From NCBI GenBank assembly GCA_947179485.1, contig OX359247.1, forward strand, positions 39,966,801 through 40,030,800: DNA of 64,000 nucleotides, written 5' to 3'. Position 1 is the first letter of the stretch. Every line of letters begins with the position of its first letter. The position numbers and the translations under genes are program-made. The notes under the pieces were generated by a model. The model did no database searches. It was not told where the DNA came from and saw only the letters and a list, made by a program, of their open reading frames with translations. Shown in pieces: positions 22,830 to 32,958 of the stretch. This DNA comes from Allacma fusca (taxonomy: Eukaryota > Arthropoda > Collembola > Symphypleona > Sminthuridae).

Positions 22830-23918
22830 CTACTTTGGAGCAGAAGGGGAGGCAGAGTTATTTCCAGCAATAGTTAACCCCTGAAATGGATGCTCGGAAG
22901 CCAAGTAGTAGTTGATCCCTAACATAAGAAAACGTTCTTTCATGAGAGTCAGCTGTGATGGAGGAACGGAGACTCGTCCGTCATACAGGAACGTCCATAA
23001 TAGCTCCAATATGGCTGGATCACAGTCTGGCCAATCCAATGTGACGAAGGGTTCTTTGTCTCGCTTTTGAAAATATAGGGCCATTGCTGCTGAACTGGCT
23101 ACGAGCACAAGCTTGTGAAATAGCTTGGAATTTCCATTGGCCGCCGTAATTGTAATCTCCGGTGGTTGGTTACCCATCAAAGTGCGGAATGTAGGGCCGT
23201 TGTACCATGGCTCGTTTAAAATGAATCGTGATGAGGGTGTCTGGATGGAGGGAACATCGGAAAATGAAGCAGCGAACAAAGCCCGTGGCGTTAAATGTGA
23301 TGCTGGGCTCTTCAATTTTTCGAGCAGTCTTTCGGCTTTGGAAATAGCTGATTGAAGGTGAAACAGTCGGGACTCAGCTGCGGAAATCAAGCTGTCTTCG
23401 GCAACTGGACTTTGGGAGCAAGATGACTCAAGATGCTCCTGACTGGTGCAACGGAAGCAAAATAAGATGGGGAGGTCATACGGCTGAAGTGTGAGCACCC
23501 TAAACAGCAGGACAAATCGACCCCACCCAGAGGATGGCACATGGTTGCGTAGGTTGTCCAGGTCTTGACATAATGACAGCGTGGTGTAGGACTCCGGAAT
23601 TTCCGTTTGAATCCTGGTGTCGAAGAGTCGTACATTGAGAGCTTGGTGAGATTCCGTGTCTGTCAAACGTAAATACATGTTAAAAAATTCCTCTCGATAA
23701 CTCTGAAGGAGCTGCTCTGTGGGAATGATGGATGTTAGGTTATTCTGAACTTCTTTCATCAGAATCGACACTTCCATAGAATCGCAAGAGTCCCCAGGCA
23801 CCACTTTGACAGTTGGAATCTCTTTCAAGATGCGGAGCTGAATTTGTTCCCTGACGAATCGATTACAAATTCTAGTTGGAAACACGGGTTTCTCCTTCCA
23901 TAAAAGTTGTTGGGTCAT
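22830..23918 (-). CDS. 362-aa accessory protein with C-terminal BTB/POZ-like domain, env position
   Basis: True ATG at 23918, 362 codons, uninterrupted. Residues about 252-345 fit a BTB/POZ fold: PPEITITA strand, FHKLVLVASSAAM (the usual AHKAVLAASS-like segment), VTLDWPDCDPAILELLWTFLYDG (matching the LPDVSPEAFELLLEFLYTG-like segment) and a final helix ERFLMLGI. The N-terminal 250 residues are unassigned, with a possible coiled coil near 180-205 (AESRLFHLQSAISKAERLLEKL). It lies where env would be, but has no signal peptide or transmembrane segment. BTB domains mediate dimerisation and recruit chromatin or cullin partners; a role in host chromatin or ubiquitin recruitment is inference. A T-rich 3' splice site ends at 23928. 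Confidence 0.75.
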   Translation of the reverse strand: MTQQLLWKEKPVFPTRICNRFVREQIQLRILKEIPTVKVVPGDSCDSMEVSILMKEVQNNLTSIIPTEQLLQSYREEFFNMYLRLTDTESHQALNVRLFDTRIQTEIPESYTTLSLCQDLDNLRNHVPSSGWGRFVLLFRVLTLQPYDLPILFCFRCTSQEHLESSCSQSPVAEDSLISAAESRLFHLQSAISKAERLLEKLKSPASHLTPRALFAASFSDVPSIQTPSSRFILNEPWYNGPTFRTLMGNQPPEITITAANGNSKLFHKLVLVASSAAMALYFQKRDKEPFVTLDWPDCDPAILELLWTFLYDGRVSVPPSQLTLMKERFLMLGINYYLASEHPFQGLTIAGNNSASPSAPK

Positions 23919-24312
23919 GATTAATAGCTACAAAATAATTAACAATTAAATTTTGCTTTTGTCAGACCCTCAAAATCACTCCCAAAGTGTGCACCACTAC
24001 ACAATTACACTATATTTCGAAGCTGTGTTTATTTTTGTAAAAATACTTACAATAGTGGCGGCTGAACCAAACAGATTGAGTACAGAATCTAGTAGGAAGT
24101 CCAAAGGGAATCGATTGATGACAGAAATACTTATTAGGAGAGCAGAAAGAGACCTTCTAACTGGAGTTGGAGACCACGACTGAGGATGGATTCGAAGAGT
24201 GAGATATGGTTTTAGAACTTTAAGAATTTTGACCCCACAATTATCTCCCAAATGAAATAGCAGAGCTATTGAATAGTTTGAATAATTTGAATTGTAAAAT
24301 AAATTGGAGATA

Positions 24313-26742
24313 TTATTTGTGGGTCGTTTCGTCGTGGTCGCAAACTAGCTGTAGGATTAAGATAAGAATTCTAAAGATTTTAACATATTTTAACTTAAGG
24401 ATCCTATCAGCTATTTTGAGGATTTTTAGGAATGAGGAGGTAGATAAGCATATATGGATCCGCTGTCCTTCCCCCGGCAATGGGCATTGACCGCCTCGGT
24501 CAATAGAAGGATTGATTGGTCCATCAGTAGGGAAATGCTGTATAAGAGGAAAACAATTATTATTTGTACTTTTTAATAAAGTATTTGTACCCTCTACGGC
24601 TGGCATCAAAATTTTATGTGAAGCCGTTAAAGAGGAGTCAGAGGGAGTCAATGTTGGACTAGTAATGTTAGTCCGTGACTGAATGTATGTAGGGCTAGTT
24701 ACTGTAACCCTATTTGGACTTACGGCTTGAGCGTAAGTCTTAATTAAGTTATTATTTACAGGGCTGATTTCACTAGGAATCAGCGTAGATTTAGTATTTA
24801 GTACTTCAGAGGTACTAACAAATGAAGAAGTGGAATGTGTAACAGAATCACGATCTGTTGTAAAGAAACATACTGGTGATTGGGAGGATTCGCCAGTATT
24901 TAAAGTATTAGCATGTGGACTTACGGCCTTAGCATAAGTCATAACGGAAGAAGCGGACTTAACAGTCGCTGTGACGGGACTTAATTTAACATTAATAGTA
25001 TGGGCGGGTTTAACAACCTCTGATACAGGGTTAACTGCCTGTGCATATGTTTTAACTGGGCTGGCGGATACTGTGTTTGCCATAATGGGACTTGACAACT
25101 GACTATGAGACTGAATTGGTTCTAAAGTCTCAGTAATACTACTTGCTAAATTAATGTTAACAGCCTTAAATGCTGTACTAGGACTGACAACTTGAGCGTA
25201 AGTTTTGACGGGTGTCAGTGGTATAGGGACAGTGTGTACCGTGTGACTGGAGACCTGAGTGGGATTATTGATTAAAGTACCTGAGTTTAAGTTTTTGTCG
25301 GGACTTAAGAGGTTGTGAAATGTCCCGGGTGTACTTAAAAGTACAGGGGCACTCCTATTTAAATTTACAGATTGTTGGGAGGGAATATTGGAGGCACTAG
25401 AGGCGGAGCGATTAAGAATGTCTGCATAAGAAATGCCTTTGACTACTAAAGAACCTGCAATTTTATCGGGAGGATTCTTAATGGGCGGGACTACAAATTC
25501 AGGACCTGGGAAAATATTAGAAGTCAGCCTTTTAGGAATTGACTAGGAGGACTGATCCGTATCAGACCCGGGCGATTCACGGAATCTTTTACGAATCTTA
25601 ATTTTAGACTTTTGCAATTGAACTGAGTCCCTAGACTCCGAAATTCGAGTAGGAGTGACAGTCATATTTGTGTTGACTCGGGCTGGTATATTTCCTTCAA
25701 TGGATGGGAGATCTTGACGAGGTAATCTGTAAGGTGTCCAATCCATCTTGGGAGGAGTAATAAACGAATCTACGTTTGTTTCGCCTGAGTCAACAAAAAC
25801 CTTTGGGACTGTCAGAGTGTCGGTAGGGCTCTGACGATTTACTGGAGATTTACCTACATCTGGAATAATAGGAGAGACATTTATTTCGGAGCTTTGACTT
25901 TGAGCATTATTGTTAGATAAATTTAAAATATCCTGTGTTGAGGAATGAAATACGCGTGTCCCAGAGGTTGCGGGTAACACTTCAGGTGAGGACGTAGGCG
26001 TAATTAGCTCATTCTCCGATCCCAAAGCTGAGGTGAAGAAGTCCACAGTGGAATTGTAAGTACATTTCTCGGAGATGGTGGACTGTGAATGAGTATCCAC
26101 TTTATTGGAAGGACATGTAGATTCCAATGGCTGAAGAAATTCCTCCGGAATCGGTATTACTTGTGGCTTCTGAATTAGAATGACGTCAGCAGACTTCGGA
26201 TTTGTAGGGATAATTTTATAATCCACACTTGCAGGCTGTGGTGTCTCATCTATAGAAACGGAATTAAAATTCGCAATTAAATTTGAACATAAATTGGATG
26301 TAAACACCGTACTAGTGTCAAGTGTAGATTCTTCCATTGCAGGATCAAATGGAGAAAAAATCTGAGAATTAATCAAGGATGATAAATTCTCAAAAGAATT
26401 TTCATCAAAATCACTCAGCCTAGCGGTTTTGGGGCAAGCGGGGGTTACGAAAGTAAAGGAGTCAGATGGTGACGTAATTACTATATGGGGACCTGGAGAT
26501 GAAACCATAAGTTCCGGTACTGTTAATTCCGGAGGACAAGGAAATATTGGATCATTACCTTGTACCTGTGAATTAACGGTGATCACCTCTGACTTTGGAG
26601 GGGACAAGAATGGATTGGGCAATATCGATGAGAGTTCGATACTCGCAGAACTAGTAGAAGGTGAAATGACTTCCACGGTGGGTATTTGAAAATTAGTACC
26701 AGTTAATGTACTACAATCCGTATTGGTCAAACTCTTATGGCC
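24313..26742 (-). CDS. 808-codon Ser/Thr/Pro-rich accessory frame with one in-frame TAG
   Basis: One minus-strand frame is open from 26742 to the TAA at 24313 except for a single TAG (25543-25545). It begins directly after a TGA (26743-26745) and has no early ATG, so it would need splicing or another mechanism. Composition is Ser/Thr/Pro/Val-rich and probably disordered. A KTYAQAVSP-type motif recurs at least four times (about 24725, 24925, 25030, 25190), with SYADIL near 25420. The first part has VEVISPS, resembling the REIISP repeats in the preceding integrase tail, so the two regions may share an origin. The TAG is either a nonsense mutation or a readthrough point. The last about 60 codons, after ILKIADRILK, differ in composition. 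Function unknown. Confidence 0.55.
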
Positions 26743-26758
26743 TCAATATGGTGCACTA

Positions 26759-29700
26759 TTAGGGGCGAAGTATCTCGAGATTGCACGGAGCACGGATACA
26801 AACGGGAGTAGGTGAAATAATTTTACTCTCTATGTTTTGTATAGGAAGGGGCGGAGTGACTGGAAATCCTATGGACTTTACAGGTTTTAAATTTTCCGGT
26901 TCACTAATTAATGAAGTCGGAGTACAAACAGGAGTGGGAGAAATAATTTCTCTCCCAATAGCTTCGGTTAGTTGAGGCGAAGCAACTGTTACTTCGGAGA
27001 TCAAAGCTGTGAGAGCATCTGGTTCATTCGTAATTGTAAGTTGAGTACTTATGACTGGAGGAGAAATTATTTCTCTCTCAATAACATGTGATATTAGGGG
27101 TGATACAACATTAAGTACTTCAGACGTGATAGGAGCTACAATATCTAATACGTCGGGTATTGTAGTTCGAGTATTAACTTCAATAGGAGAAATTATGGCT
27201 TTCTCAGTTTGTAGGGGCAAAGTGACATTGGGAAGCACTTTGGAATTTAACGTTATAGAAGTATCCTTTACACTAGGTATTTCCTTCAAAGGGATTACAG
27301 CATGAGGACAAATAATTTCTCTATCAGGAAATTGAATTGGTATAGGCGAAGTAACTTTGGGTACTACGGGATTAATTAAGGTTAATGTTTCCTGCTCTTT
27401 GGGTATATCTACATCGCTTGATACTAATTGGGAATGAGGAAATAGTGTTTTCCTAACATGAGCAGTAAGTTCATCCAAAAAGTCAGTAATGCTTTTTTGA
27501 GGAACTATTGAGGAATTAGAACTCTTCTGTAAAGTTACATGAGAACGAAACTCATCCGAGGGAAGTTCTAATGGGGTATTGAACATTGTGGGCTCCGTAT
27601 TCAAAATGCTTTCAGAGACACTAACAATAATAGAGTTATCAGAGCGATTATTAGGGGTCAAAAATGGCGGACTGGAGTCACCACTGGTATCATGATTCAA
27701 AGGATAATTATTTGACTCATCAAAAAGACGGGGCATTGTTTCGGGACTTATATTAGTCATAACAGAGTCTTCATTGGAGGAAGTGGGACTTGTTTCAAAA
27801 ATGAGGGGGTTTAAGAGAGAGTGTACAGAGTTAACACCATCGAGACGTGACTTTAGAGCTAAAGGATTAATTGTAATTCCTGAGACTGCTATGTGTTCAG
27901 GGTCTGGTGGTAATACGGGTGCTGTGGTTGGATTTATTATCGGAGGAACGGTCTCTTGAGCAACGTGCGAGACTTTAGATCTCGTTTGTACAGGGGACCG
28001 TATTGTTTCACGAGCCGTAGTTTTAGGCGGAAAATAACCATCTGGAGACTTGACATTTGTACGGCCTTTCTTACGCCGGCGAGGTATACGTGGACCAAAC
28101 CGTGGTATATCATTCTGGGTTAGTGGAACCTCGGGCATAGGTTCGTTACGGGTTTGAAAATACTCCTCAGTCTGTATGTCGTTTTGGAGAGCCGCAAAGA
28201 TATCATCAGCATTTGGAGCAATATTCTCACTATTAGCGTCATCTAAATTATTGAGAGCATTAGAATTCAAATTATTATCAGCATTATTTATAAGATCATT
28301 GTTAGCATGAATAATAGCCTCATTTATAGCTCGAGATTTTGATCGAGTCATAATAGGAGATTGGATAATAGTTTCCGTGGAGGATGAAGGAGGTCTATAT
28401 GACTCTTGGGAGGAAGTGGAAGACCTCTCACAATCAGCATTCGAATCATCATTTAGATTACTTAATGAGGAATTCAATACAGGGTTGGGAGGAGTTGGAG
28501 AGTCAATTTGTGACACCATTGGATCAACAGAATTCAAGCGAGAAGGATCTTGATAAATGTCAATAATTTGACAGGGTTCTTTAATACTCGGGGCATAAGT
28601 TCGAAGCCGATTAACCCAGTTAGAGTCATGGTCATTTGACGAGGTTACGGAGGAGCCAAAAGGAACAATAATAGGCTCTCTAGGAGGAAGTGGCGGAGGG
28701 ACATCAATAGTGCGACAATCGGGACGTATCTCTTCAACAGAATTATGGTGGGCATAATCGTGAAGAATTTTGTGCGTGAAAACATCAGCGTAGTCATCTT
28801 GCCATGACACTGGAGGGCGGAATGGCTTCATATTATGAGAATGGACCCTCCGGATACGGTGCTTGGCCCGTTTGGTCCCACGATATTCTACTACAAAAGA
28901 ATTAATGCCACAAACTTCCACAATTTGGTATGGTCCGATCCAATATAGTTGGAGACCCCGTCGGACTTTATCTGCAATCCAAACTAAAGCACCAAGTTCA
29001 AAATTATGAGCCTTACGATTTTTATTGAATTTTTCAGCTCTTTTGTGCTGTTCGTTAGCTGTATTTAAGTTAGCTTGTGTGACTCGTTCTTTTCGTGAAC
29101 TTTCACGTTGATCAGGAGTTTGGGGCTCTATGGTAATAATTACAGGGGTTACGAGATCCAACTTTGTTTTAGGTTGGACAGCATAAACCAAACTAAATGG
29201 GGAGAATTTTGTAATAGCATGTACATGCATGTTATGTGCCTTGCAAGCTTTTCCTAAGAATTCATCCCAATTATCCCTTTTGGCAGATACGTATTTTCTA
29301 ATGTATCGTTTGATCTCAGCATTATTTCTCTCAATATTTCCATTAGAGGAGGGATGATTAGGCATTATTTTAATATGAATGACTGCATGTTTTTGTAAAA
29401 ATTGTACAAATTCAATGGCTGTAAAATGGGGGCCATTGTCCGTGACAATGAATGGAACAACACCGATTTGTTCGAAAATTAACTTTTTCACCCATTTACA
29501 AGAATCTCGGGCAGTATTAGTGGGAGTTGCTGCTGCCCACGCAAATCGACTAGTGTGGTCAATAGCCACAAAAATATACTTATTACCTGACCTAGAAATA
29601 GGGTCAATGGGGCCCACATAGTCAACAGCTATGCGGGTAAATACATCCTCTGGAGGGGGAACAATTTTCATTAACCCAAGTGGCTTTGTGGTTGCAGGAT

Positions 29701-30313
29701 TAGCCACCTGACACGTAGGACAACCTTGAATATAACTAAGGACGTCTTTGGGCATCCCCTTCCAATAATAGCGACGGTAAAGTTCTTGATAAGTCTTATA
29801 TATGCCTACATGGCCTCCATCAAGTGCGTCGTTATGGGCTAACTTCAGAATTGCTCCACGGAGAGATTTTGGCACCACAAGTTTGTAGGGGTCCACAGAG
29901 CGTTTGTCTAATCTAAATAATAACCCTTGGATCAAAGTAAAATGTTTAGACAAGCCATTTACATTATTTCCAGTACATTGATTAGGTACTTGTATCTTTT
30001 GAATGATGGTTTTCAAATGATCATCATTATTTTGATGTTCGATAAATTCCTCAATATTACCACCAATTATAGCATGGACATTAGGTTCTCCCTCAACATT
30101 TGTTTGAGAGGGAATTATTGTTAAAGAGCGTAAAGGATACCGAGACAAACAATCAGCATGCGGGATATTTTTGCCTGGAACATGTATGATTTCCTTATCC
30201 TGTTGGGCTAGTTTTATTTGCCAACGAGCTATCCTGGAGTGAGGGTCCTTCATAGTACAGAGGGATGTGAGAGCAGCATTGTCAGTACGGACCTGTATTC
30301 TCCTTCCATAAAT
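26759..30313 (-). CDS. pol: gypsy pol, 3' part: RNase H end, integrase and about 700-aa tail
   Basis: In the same frame as the RT segment, separated from it only by a TAA (30314-30316). It opens with the last RNase H part (RTDNAALTSL, KDPHSRIARW). Integrase follows: an HHCC zinc module (AHNDALDGGH, CPTC), then the DDE core (AVDYVGP, VTDNGPHF, NGNIERNNAEIKR), then a GPY/F module (YWIGPYQIVEV). After about residue 490 a Ser/Thr/Pro/Asn-rich tail of roughly 700 residues continues to 26759, with no chromodomain seen. The last 200 residues contain five degenerate units of about 41 residues around REIISP (DNA marks near 26812, 26937, 27060, 27186, 27306). Integrases of the superfamily are normally far shorter after the GPY/F module. 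Confidence 0.9.
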   Translation of the reverse strand: MYGRRIQVRTDNAALTSLCTMKDPHSRIARWQIKLAQQDKEIIHVPGKNIPHADCLSRYPLRSLTIIPSQTNVEGEPNVHAIIGGNIEEFIEHQNNDDHLKTIIQKIQVPNQCTGNNVNGLSKHFTLIQGLLFRLDKRSVDPYKLVVPKSLRGAILKLAHNDALDGGHVGIYKTYQELYRRYYWKGMPKDVLSYIQGCPTCQVANPATTKPLGLMKIVPPPEDVFTRIAVDYVGPIDPISRSGNKYIFVAIDHTSRFAWAAATPTNTARDSCKWVKKLIFEQIGVVPFIVTDNGPHFTAIEFVQFLQKHAVIHIKIMPNHPSSNGNIERNNAEIKRYIRKYVSAKRDNWDEFLGKACKAHNMHVHAITKFSPFSLVYAVQPKTKLDLVTPVIITIEPQTPDQRESSRKERVTQANLNTANEQHKRAEKFNKNRKAHNFELGALVWIADKVRRGLQLYWIGPYQIVEVCGINSFVVEYRGTKRAKHRIRRVHSHNMKPFRPPVSWQDDYADVFTHKILHDYAHHNSVEEIRPDCRTIDVPPPLPPREPIIVPFGSSVTSSNDHDSNWVNRLRTYAPSIKEPCQIIDIYQDPSRLNSVDPMVSQIDSPTPPNPVLNSSLSNLNDDSNADCERSSTSSQESYRPPSSSTETIIQSPIMTRSKSRAINEAIIHANNDLINNADNNLNSNALNNLDDANSENIAPNADDIFAALQNDIQTEEYFQTRNEPMPEVPLTQNDIPRFGPRIPRRRKKGRTNVKSPDGYFPPKTTARETIRSPVQTRSKVSHVAQETVPPIINPTTAPVLPPDPEHIAVSGITINPLALKSRLDGVNSVHSLLNPLIFETSPTSSNEDSVMTNISPETMPRLFDESNNYPLNHDTSGDSSPPFLTPNNRSDNSIIVSVSESILNTEPTMFNTPLELPSDEFRSHVTLQKSSNSSIVPQKSITDFLDELTAHVRKTLFPHSQLVSSDVDIPKEQETLTLINPVVPKVTSPIPIQFPDREIICPHAVIPLKEIPSVKDTSITLNSKVLPNVTLPLQTEKAIISPIEVNTRTTIPDVLDIVAPITSEVLNVVSPLISHVIEREIISPPVISTQLTITNEPDALTALISEVTVASPQLTEAIGREIISPTPVCTPTSLISEPENLKPVKSIGFPVTPPLPIQNIESKIISPTPVCIRAPCNLEILRP

Positions 30314-32149
30314 TTAAGGCCTAAAAACCTCAAAAGCATACACAATAGCTAAACATTCCTTTTCGGGATTAGAATAATTTAGTTCAGCTCCTTTTAATAA
30401 CCTAGAGGCAAATGCAATGGGCCTCCAGATTTTACCATCCCTGGATTGTTCACAGGTAGCTCCTATGCGATATCCGCTCGCATCAGAGACAATTCGGATG
30501 GAAGCTTCAGCATCAAAATAATCTAAAACAGGAGCATTAACCATGGAATTATTTAGAGCTTGGAAGGTTGTTTCCTCCTCTTCACCCCATACAAATGGAA
30601 CATCCTTCTTAGTTAGGTTATGCAGACGTCTGGCTTTACCTGCAAAATCTTTAATGAAAGTACGATAATAATTACAGAAGCCCAGAAATGACTGGACTTC
30701 TTTGAGACATTTAGGACTGGGGAATACTCTGACAGCTTCAATTTTCTCGGGATCAGGATTGGTTCCTTCTCCAGAAATGACATGTCCTAAAAAGTGTAAT
30801 TCGTTAAAGGCAAAATAGCATTTCTTAATTTTAAAGGTTAAATTGAACTTTTGAGCACGCATTAGGACAAGTTCAAGACGATACATGAGCGTATCAAAAT
30901 CATTAGCAAAAATTAGTAAATCATCAATATAGACTAACACAATCGTATATTTTAAATCACCAAGTACTGTATCCATCATTGTTTTGTATACAGCTGGTGA
31001 ATTTTTATAGCCAAAAGGAAGTCTATTATAACAAAACTTATCCCTTGGAGTGGAGAAGGCAGTTTTCAACTGACTTTTTTCATCCAATCTCATTTGGAGG
31101 AAGCCCTGTAGTGCATCGAGAGTGATGAACCACTTTGCCCCAGCCAGGTAATCCAGGCAGTCATCAACCCTAGGAATTGGGTAGGTGTCCTGTTCCACCT
31201 GGTCGTTTAGGAGGCGAAGGTCCACACATACTCGATGTGTGACAATTCCCTGGTCGTCCTTCTTTTTGGGGACAACTATGACCGGGGAGTTGTATGGAGA
31301 GACGCAGGGCCGGATGACTCCAAGGCGTAAGTTCCTTTCCACATGTTCCTCGAGGACCTTCTTTTCTAGAGGTGCCAAACGATAGGAATATTTGTGGAAG
31401 GGTGGATGGTCTCCTGTATCTATAACAACTGGAGGATAGTTAACAACACCAAGCTCATCATCGCTACGAGCAAAGTATTCAGCATATTTATTAATTATCA
31501 TTAGCACATGTTCTTGTTGTGATTCATTAATGTTAGGACCCATTTTTATTTCATTTTTATTGTAGGGAGACTTCGGAGCTTTTGCCGTAAGTTCTTCGAC
31601 CTGTAAATGAAATTTCTGTTGGGGAATAACTTCAGAATTCTTATTAGGCATGTTGAGATAATTGTTTTCATTGCTAAATCTTATTGTTTGCATTAAATTA
31701 GCGCTTGGTTCTGTTAAACATGATTCATCAGTAATTATTGAAGGAGAAGGTAATACCTGAGAGTCCTCTTCTGTTGAATCTCCCTTATTTAAGGCGTTTA
31801 CCTGAGAGTTATTATGATTATTGATAATTTGATTTTTACGTAATATTCTTGATTGAAGCTCATGACTACGTTTATCATGAACGTCTGGATGCTCTTCAGG
31901 ATCTCTTGATGATTCCAGAGAGTCGGTGAAAGGAGCGTCTAAATCGCGTGTGCTCCATTCGCTGTCAGCGGGGATCCACATGTGTTCTGAATCATAGTGT
32001 CCCACTTTGTCCTCATTAGCTGTCCCATTGGGTCCTTCGTATTCAACTAAAGATGCATGGGAATTTAAATTAAGTCCAAACCTACGGTTGAAATTACTTC
32101 CTAATAACAGAAGTGTATCCATCTCTTCTATGATGGCAAACCTATAATT
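30314..32149 (-). pseudogene. pol: gypsy pol, reverse transcriptase and RNase H, ended by an in-frame TAA
   Basis: The first residues (LLLLGSNFNRRFGL) are the conserved end of the aspartic protease domain, so this frame continues the protease after a frame change near 32165. A 150-residue linker follows, then the RT: VCVDLRLLN, ITLDALQGFLQM, LPFGYKNSPAVY, and the catalytic box YIDD at 30920-30931, then FLGHVIS and FLGFCNYYR. RNase H starts at RIVSDASG and has NPEKECLAIVYAFE. It is cut at FRP-stop, where the family has FRPYLYG; downstream IYGRR is in the same frame. The stop (TAA) therefore replaces a conserved Tyr codon, most simply a nonsense mutation in this copy. Confidence 0.9.
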
Positions 32150-32154
32150 GTGAC

Positions 32155-32956
32155 CTAAATGTTCATCTTTTTAGTATAGAAATACAAAATAGCCGAACGA
32201 CAATAAGATCCGGACTGGGTTTTACATATAGTAGTAAAAGACTTAGGTTCATGATTTACTATTTTGATACTCTTATGGCAGTATTTATTTAAATAGTAAG
32301 CAGTGGCGGCCGCCATGGAGGATAACATTGAGCCAGTATCTACTGTAGCTCTAAGAGTCACCCTATGTCCGGCCACACGCAAGGGATAAACCACATCCTG
32401 GCGTGCGTAGGTCAAATTACAGAGGCGGAGAAATTCTTGAATCATGATTTCATCATGAGAGAGAGTCTCTTCCTCCGGTGAGAGCCCATGGGGTTGGACT
32501 TCCTCGGAGTCCAGTGACCTACAACTGGAAAGTGCACGTAATGACATAGGTTTACGTGGCTTTAAATATAATTTATTAATGATATTAGAGGAATCTTCTA
32601 ATTCGTCATCCTCCAATGTGGGAAGAGGTCGGGGAGTCTCTTCCTTGAACCTGGTCTTCTTTTTCACCTTAACAGGAACAAGTGGTGGTGGTAGGTCCGG
32701 AATGTCATCGGGCATATCAATTATAACTTGTTGCTGTACTTTGAGTGTAGGAGGAACATCAGGTAGAAATTTATTGGGATCATAAACACCATGGTATTGT
32801 GGAGTGTAGGAAGCATGCCGAACAGTTGGAACCTGAAAAGCTGGATGTGGAATGCTTAGTTGATGTTTATTAACTTGATTACTCACCCTAACACTGGGTT
32901 TATGATTGTGAGGCTGGATGGTCTGGTCGGCCCCGCCCGCCAGACCATTCAGTTTC
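32155..32956 (-). CDS. pro: gypsy aspartic protease frame, entered by -1 frameshifting
   Basis: The frame overlaps the nucleocapsid stop and is reached through the GGGAAAC signal at 32952-32958. After a charged, Pro-rich spacer (PDDIPDLPPPLVPVK) the active-site motif VDTGS lies near 32335, within TLRATVDTGSMLSSMAA. The frame ends at 32155 (KKMNI then TAG), before the ILG-like C-terminal motif, which is found in the next frame. The frame change falls in a five-A run (near 32168). That is either a one-base deletion in this copy or a second shift site; no proper X-XXY-YYZ heptamer is present there. Confidence 0.8.
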
Positions 32957-32958
32957 CC
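32918..32958 (-). promoter_or_regulatory. -1 programmed ribosomal frameshift signal (GGGAAAC plus hairpin)
   Basis: In element sense the nucleocapsid frame reads CCG GGA AAC TGA, so the heptamer G GGA AAC is exactly in X-XXY-YYZ phase (32952-32958) and is followed at once by the TGA stop (32949-32951). The hairpin starts one base after the TGA: ATGGTCTGG (32940-32948) pairs perfectly with CCAGACCAT (32918-32926) around a GC-rich 13-nt loop in which CGG/CCG can pair further. Slippage by -1 enters the protease frame. The same heptamer is used at gag-pro junctions of several retroviruses. Confidence 0.85.

Noticed and set aside
25543..25545. Separate start of a second accessory gene after the TAG
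   Set aside because: The frame continues without other stops and with the same composition and repeats, so one frame with a single stop is simpler.
22830..26742. Envelope gene of a gypsy errantivirus
   Set aside because: No signal peptide, furin-like site or transmembrane segment in any of the three post-integrase ORFs; the best match is a BTB domain.
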